A stretch of DNA of 64,000 nt from Paramecium octaurelia (lineage: Eukaryota > Ciliophora > Oligohymenophorea > Peniculida > Parameciidae): the NCBI GenBank assembly GCA_905182995.1, contig CAJJDP010000060.1, positions 3,785-67,784 of the forward strand, written 5' to 3'. Below, piece after piece: positions 59,394 to 64,000 of the stretch. Below the pieces are notes generated by a model that made no database searches, was not told the origin of the DNA, and saw nothing but the letters and a program-made list of their open reading frames with translations. The translations under genes and the position numbers were made by a program. Each line of letters begins with the position of its first letter. Positions within the stretch are counted from its first letter, which is position 1.

Positions 59394-61042
59394 ATGTTTC
59401 AACCCAATCAAAGTTAAATTAAGTACCACAATTAATTTGGTGCCACATCTGCGGTGTATTTCTCACAATAACAAACATCAAGAGACAAAGTATAAAATTG
59501 CCAAACATCATGTAGACATTATAGACAAGGGATGCTTCTGAAAATAAATAATTGCTTTAATATCCAGCTTCTCAAATAGTCTACGGCCCATCAATGAAAT
59601 TCAATTCGCCAGTGCATAGCAACATAGCATTTCGTAAAACATCTAAAGAATTGAACATTACCATAGAAGATCCTTCAGTGTGTTAATAAATACGCTAGCC
59701 ATCTCCGAATGTCAAAAAGCAAAGGGAATAAATGGAAAAGGATTGGAATAAATTAATTGACAAATCTAAGACTCTATAAGAAAACTTGGTATTGCTGAAA
59801 AACAATATCAGTATGAACTTAAACAAAAAGTAACCTGAACAACGTTCAACTAAAGAGTCAACATCTACAACTGCCGGTTTATCATCCAGGATGAAATTAC
59901 AGAAAGTAAATGTCACTTGTAAGTTGAATTCTCCATTCAAAGCTCAACCTAAATTGGAAGCTTGTAAGAGTTTGAGCCAAAATGCATTTGGCAATCTCAA
60001 ATTTGGTTCAAATGCTCTTAAATAACCAACAGTAATAAACAATACAAGTTCTATTAATTATGTGAGTATGAACAATAATTATGCTAAAAAGTTATTAGAT
60101 GACCTTCAATCAAAAAAAGTTAACTCTTAGAGTCAAATACAAAAAAAAACCAATCCACTCTATATCTAAATAGAAAATAAATTGAAATTAAAAATAAGTT
60201 CATTTCTAGGAAGAGGAAAATTTAGTGATGTTCACATGGCAATAGATAATAGAACTGGTCTGATTTTTGCATTGAAAATTATAAAAAAATAAACAGTTAT
60301 TGATCATGAAATGTAGCAATAATTAGCAAGAGAAATTACTATTTAATCTAAGTTATCACACCCTAATATAGTCAAAATGTTTGGATAGAGTTATGATTAA
60401 CAATACATTTACATGATGTTAGAATTTTGCAATAATGGTGAATTATTCTAACATCAGTATAAACAACCGAATAAAAGATTCAGTGAGAAGGAAGCCAGCA
60501 ATTTTATAATGTAAATTTTGTCAGCTATTTAATATATGCACAATTAGGGATTTATGCATAGAGATTTAAAAACGGAAAATATTTTATTGTCTCTTGTACT
60601 TATTTATAACAAACATTTAGAATTACATTAAATTGTGTGATTTGGGTTGTGTTCGAGAAATACCTAAGTATGAAGATAGAAGAAATACCTTCTGTGGAAC
60701 TGTAGATTACATTGCCCCAGAAGTCATAAAAGATGAGGGCTACGATGAAAGATGTGATGCTTGGTAAATTGCTATTCTAGCTTACGAACTTGTAGCTGGA
60801 AATACTCCATTTTCAGAGTTTCCCAGAGATGATGATACTATTATGGAAAATATATTAAAAGTATTGTTATTCTCTTATATTAGAATAAATTTGATCTCCC
60901 TAATTTCTTTTCTCCAGCTTTGAAAGATTTTGTAATAAGAGGATTACAGTAGAGTCCAGATCATAGAATATCTATCGACTAAATGTTACTACATAAGTGG
61001 ATTGTTGACAATATCAAGACTGATAGAGACTATGCATTTTGA
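59394..61042 (+). CDS. Aurora-like Ser/Thr kinase with DLG in place of DFG
   Basis: 524 residues; introns 59490-59515, 60596-60620 and 60861-60883. N-terminal 260 residues are disordered (MFQPNQSQIKYHNQFGATS). Kinase domain to the C-terminus: LGRGKFSDVHMA glycine loop, FALKIIKK lysine, LAREITIQSKLSHPNIVKMF, YMMLEFCNNGELF, HRDLKTENILL, then CDLGCVR where DFG is expected, activation segment RRNTFCGTVDYIAPEVI (Aurora/PLK-like), DERCDAWQIAILAYELVAGN, HRISIDQMLLHKWI. DLG variants can be active. The DVWS usual after the segment is DAWQ. Intron 2 falls between LLSL and NYIKL and is essential. An in-frame ATG at 59343 is an alternative start. Confidence 0.88.
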
Positions 61043-61233
61043 TCAAGTTTTGTGATCAAAAGCTATATAATGATCTCATATGTATATCTAATCTAAAAGT
61101 GATTAATTTTTTGGTTCTTGCATTCCTTTATATTGTCTTTGCATCTCTTTGATTAATTGATTTCAAAATAATCCAAAATCGTAGAAAAATTTAGTAAAGT
61201 ATTTGTGATATTTAGTCATATAATAATCATTAC

Positions 61234-61476
61234 TCAGCTTATTTCACAACATTTTGATTGAACTTTTCTAAGATCATTATAATTATGATGTTTCCAGCAG
61301 TCAACAAGATATGTCTGATGAACAGCGGTTCCTGCAACTACATCATCAATAAATGTAATTTAATGCAACTTAAATCCTCTCAAGATTGGATGACCATATC
61401 TATCAATTCTAAATCTCAAACTTAACTTTTTTGTGCTCAATCTTGTTTATGATATACTGGGAATTTCCACTTACAT
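61234..61476 (-). CDS. small protein, ciliate family of unknown function
   Basis: 80 residues in one frame: MQVEIPSISQTRLSTKK, then LRFRIDRYGHPILRGFKLHQ, ITFIDDVVAGTAVHQTYLVD, CWKHHNY. The R-x-D-R-x-G-x-P-I-x-x-G-x-K-x-H-x-I-T-F-I-D string is a pattern I associate with short ciliate proteins of unknown role. Downstream another frame (KYHKYFTKFFYDFG) looks coding, so an intron near the given stop may extend the gene to about 61100. Confidence 0.55.
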
Positions 61477-61579
61477 TATTATATATAAAAATTTAAATTA
61501 TAAACATCAACATCAAGTACCCCAAATAATTAATTAACTATAATAAATATATATTAATAAATGATGTTCAAAGTACGGT

Positions 61580-63545
61580 TCATTCAAATTTTTCTAATTC
61601 TTTTTAATGTTTATGATCTAATAATGCTACTCGATCTTATGTTTGAGCTCTTTCGAATTCTAATATTTTTTCAAGACGCATTCTTTCAATTGGATCATCA
61701 ACTTGCTTTAATAATTTTTATCTTTCTAGTTCTTTATTTTCTTCTTCTTACAAAAGCTAAATTTAATTTATTTAAATAGTTACATTTAACAATTCATGAT
61801 TTTATTTCATTTTTAATTCTTGTATTTATTTCTCTTTAGTCATAATATCAAAGGGAGCCATAACAATTGGTTTATTTTTATGTTGTTAATCTTTTTCCCC
61901 TTTGTTTTTTGAGGGAGCACTTTCAGGTCTTTTCTTTTGTTATACACTTGGGTGTTTAGGTTCTAATTATTATTGCTCTTTCAATAATTCAGCCAAATCT
62001 TTTTTAAGCTATTCTTTTTCCATAATTTGAGCTTTTTTAAACTCCTACTTTTGTTTCTCTGATGCTATTTTTTCTTTAATTAATTGGTCTCTTCTTTAAG
62101 ATTTTTCCTCAACTTTCTTTTTCAATTAATCTCTTTCAAAGTCTCTTAATCTTATCATTCTTTCCTAAGCTTCCTCTTATTCCTATTTTTTTAGCAATTC
62201 TTTAAGATGTTTTTCTTTGATCATCTCATCTCTTTCTTTCAATACTTTGAGTGCTTATAATTCTTTTGCTTCTCTTTACATACTGATCTTTTCACACTTT
62301 TTTTCTAATTCTTATTCATTTTTTAATAATAGCTAAAATTATTTTTGTTTAATTTACTTATTATCTATAGTTTTCTCTCTCCTCTTAAAGTTATCTTCTT
62401 TAATGCAATGTTAATTCTCTTTCCTACTCATTAATTCTAAATCTATCATCGATTGCTTTAAATTTATTAATCAAATCCTCTTTCCTTTTATCTTGTTATT
62501 CTGTATTCTTCTTTTACATCTCTTATCTTTTTAATTTTTGGAATTCTCTTTTCATATCCTATTCCTTATTCATCTACTCAATCTCCTTTTATTTAGCTAT
62601 CAACTTTTCTTCAGCAACCAATTGTTTTTATTAAAAGTTCAGATAAACTTAATTTTATTAATGCAAAGCCCTTCTTTTATTTTCATCCCTTCTATAATTT
62701 GCTTCCTCTTATTTTTCTTAAATCAATTGTTATCGAAGTTCTTTCTCTTCTTCCAATAAGACTTGACGTCTAGCTTCTCTTTATTCCATTTTTAATAGTT
62801 TTGCTTCATACAATTACTCGAGCATTTATTAATGCACTCTTTCCTTTTCTTCTCTCTCTAACTAAGCCTTCTTTAGTTATTTATCTCTTTTATTCTTTTA
62901 CTTCTTGAGTTCTTTCTCCTATAAGATCTTCTGCAATGGAGTTGTTTTATGACTGGTTTCATATTTCAATCTATCTTATTCTGCAAATTATTTCTATTTT
63001 CTTTACTGATCTTGATACTCTATTTATTGTTTCTTAAATTATTCATCAATCTTTTTATCCTTCCTTCTTTGTTCTAATTCATACCGTTACTCTTCTTGTC
63101 TCTCTTTCAATTCCAAATCCTTTTTTCGTATTAGTTGCTACAATTCTTAAGTTTTTATTTCCTCATTCAACGCCTTTTGCATTTATTTCTATCTTCTATT
63201 TTTATTCATCTCCATTCTCTTTCTTTCCATTTCTTAATCACTCCTCTCAAACTTTTCATCCTCATACTCATCCTTCTATTGTTAAATAATCTCCTCTCTC
63301 TCTGCTATTACTACTGAAACTCTGGCTTATCTTTTATCTTCTTCGTGTTAAAGGAATATTTTCCAACCTTGCTCATCCAAATTTAAATTTTTTTCTCTTT
63401 TCAATTCATTTAAACTTTTCATAACCAGTTATTCAGGCCTAATTCCTTGCCTTCTACATGCTTCAATCGATCTTGGAGAATTGATAATGGGATCTCTGAG
63501 TTTAGTCTAATCAAAATTTAATAGAGAAATTGGAGTGATATGCAT
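61580..63545 (-). CDS. K/E/Q-rich coiled-coil protein
   Basis: About 640 residues. MHITPISLLNFDQTKLRDP, then SPRSIEACRRQGIRPEQLV, a short N-terminal motif seen in several ciliate coiled-coil proteins. The rest is a single charged helix of trichohyalin or caldesmon type (LQQLIRKKDLELKERQEEQR, EEKERVHQQMLEQLYEAKLL, EEKLIAKQKEIEQMNKEQDM), ending DPIERMRLEKILEFERAQTQ, then DRVALLDHKHQKELEKFE. Most Gln are TAA/TAG. Likely a cortical or ciliary rod. The plus-strand hydrophobic ORFs inside are shadows. Confidence 0.78.
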
Positions 63546-63863
63546 AAGTTAAAATTTATTAATTAAAACATTTATTAATTTACAAAACTATCCTTAGTGT
63601 GTATACATATTTACATGTTGACTACTTCACAATTTATGATAATAGTTCCTTTATAAATTATTGATTAATTATTTCTATTGGTAAATATAAATTAGGTTGC
63701 TCATAGAAGTCAATTGCCTTAATTATATAAACACAGCTGTATTTATAAAATTTATGTTTATATTCTCTTAAAACATATATATAAATATTTAATTTTACCT
63801 TAATTAGATTCGTTCATTTAATGAACAACCAAGCACAATCTCAAATTTGATTAAAATATTTTA
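63546..63863. promoter_or_regulatory. divergent upstream region
   Basis: 318 bp, AT-rich, between the coiled-coil gene start and the next plus-strand start. No RNA gene seen. Confidence 0.4.
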
Positions 63864-64000
63864 ATGAGAAATAAATAAACCCGCCCGTTATTTATACCCA
63901 ACCCAGAAAACGGGGATTTTCCTTTTGACATCAAAAACGCGAATACTCAAGATATAAAAGCCATAGACTTCTATAGAATGTACAATTCAATGCAAATGTT
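63864..64000 (+). CDS. start of a gene cut by the window end
   Basis: MRNKQTRPLFIPNPENGDF and further in-frame codons (DFYRMYNSMQM) to the last base. The local GC rise and even codon use suggest a true start. Family unknown; too short to classify. Confidence 0.6.

Noticed and set aside
61561-63317. Several hydrophobic plus-strand ORFs rich in Leu/Phe/Ser
   Set aside because: They are the reverse complement of a Lys/Glu/Gln-rich coiled-coil gene on the minus strand, which explains the composition fully.
1-64000. tRNA genes, CRISPR arrays, transposases, telomeric repeats, retained IES
   Set aside because: No cloverleaf, regular repeat-spacer array, DDE-type gene or C4A2/C3A3-type repeat was seen. 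IES retention cannot be judged without germline sequence.

Overview
This is a ciliate macronuclear window, most probably from Paramecium. Three things support that. First, TAA and TAG occur inside frame throughout genes with recognisable conserved cores (SYF1, PLRG1, NDUFS8, a DnaJ protein, a phosphate transporter), where they read as glutamine, and only TGA ends genes. Second, introns are tiny (about 19-29 nt, GT...AG, usually GTA...TAG). Third, the DNA is AT-rich and packed, with most neighbouring genes separated by 10-300 bp. Standard-code ORFs are therefore only fragments of genes; the gene models here come from reading with TGA as the sole stop and removing the short introns. For most models the spliced length divides exactly by three.

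Layout. 0-10.4 kb: a WD40/pentapeptide-repeat gene cut by the window edge, a poorly resolved 2.4-kb stretch, a TPR gene, a kelch-like gene, an EGF-TM-RING gene and a small helix-turn-helix gene. 10.7-15 kb: two multi-pass membrane proteins. 15.1-19.2 kb: the splicing factor SYF1/XAB2, TRAPPC2L and an unknown gene. 19.2-24.7 kb: a large protein with two F-box-like motifs and a dynein-stalk-like region, then a coiled-coil gene, with a duplicated 1.34-kb segment around a single N. 25-32.2 kb: PLRG1, a cyclic-nucleotide-type K+ channel, a DNAJB6-like chaperone and complex I subunit NDUFS8. 32.2-39.2 kb: a large TmcB-like sensor membrane protein and a PHO84-type phosphate transporter. 39.2-44.6 kb: small unknown genes and a Ser/Thr kinase followed by an in-frame extension interrupted by TGA. 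44.7-54.1 kb: LRR, EF-hand-like, coiled-coil, MEI2-type RRM, a second coiled-coil and an LRRC43-like gene. 54.2-59.3 kb: an unknown gene, a membralin-like membrane protein, a cyclin and a 5S rRNA gene, with cyclin plus 5S present twice around a second single N. 59.4-64 kb: an Aurora-like kinase, a small unknown gene, a K/E/Q-rich coiled-coil gene and the start of another gene.

There are no operons; neighbours are mostly functionally unrelated. Two recurrent themes are pre-mRNA splicing (SYF1 and PLRG1, both NineTeen-complex-associated) and cilia/cortex (LRRC43-like, coiled-coil proteins, dynein-stalk-like F-box protein). Both 1.3-1.4-kb direct repeats are best read as unmerged contig overlaps, not biology. 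I see no CRISPR array, transposon or tRNA.
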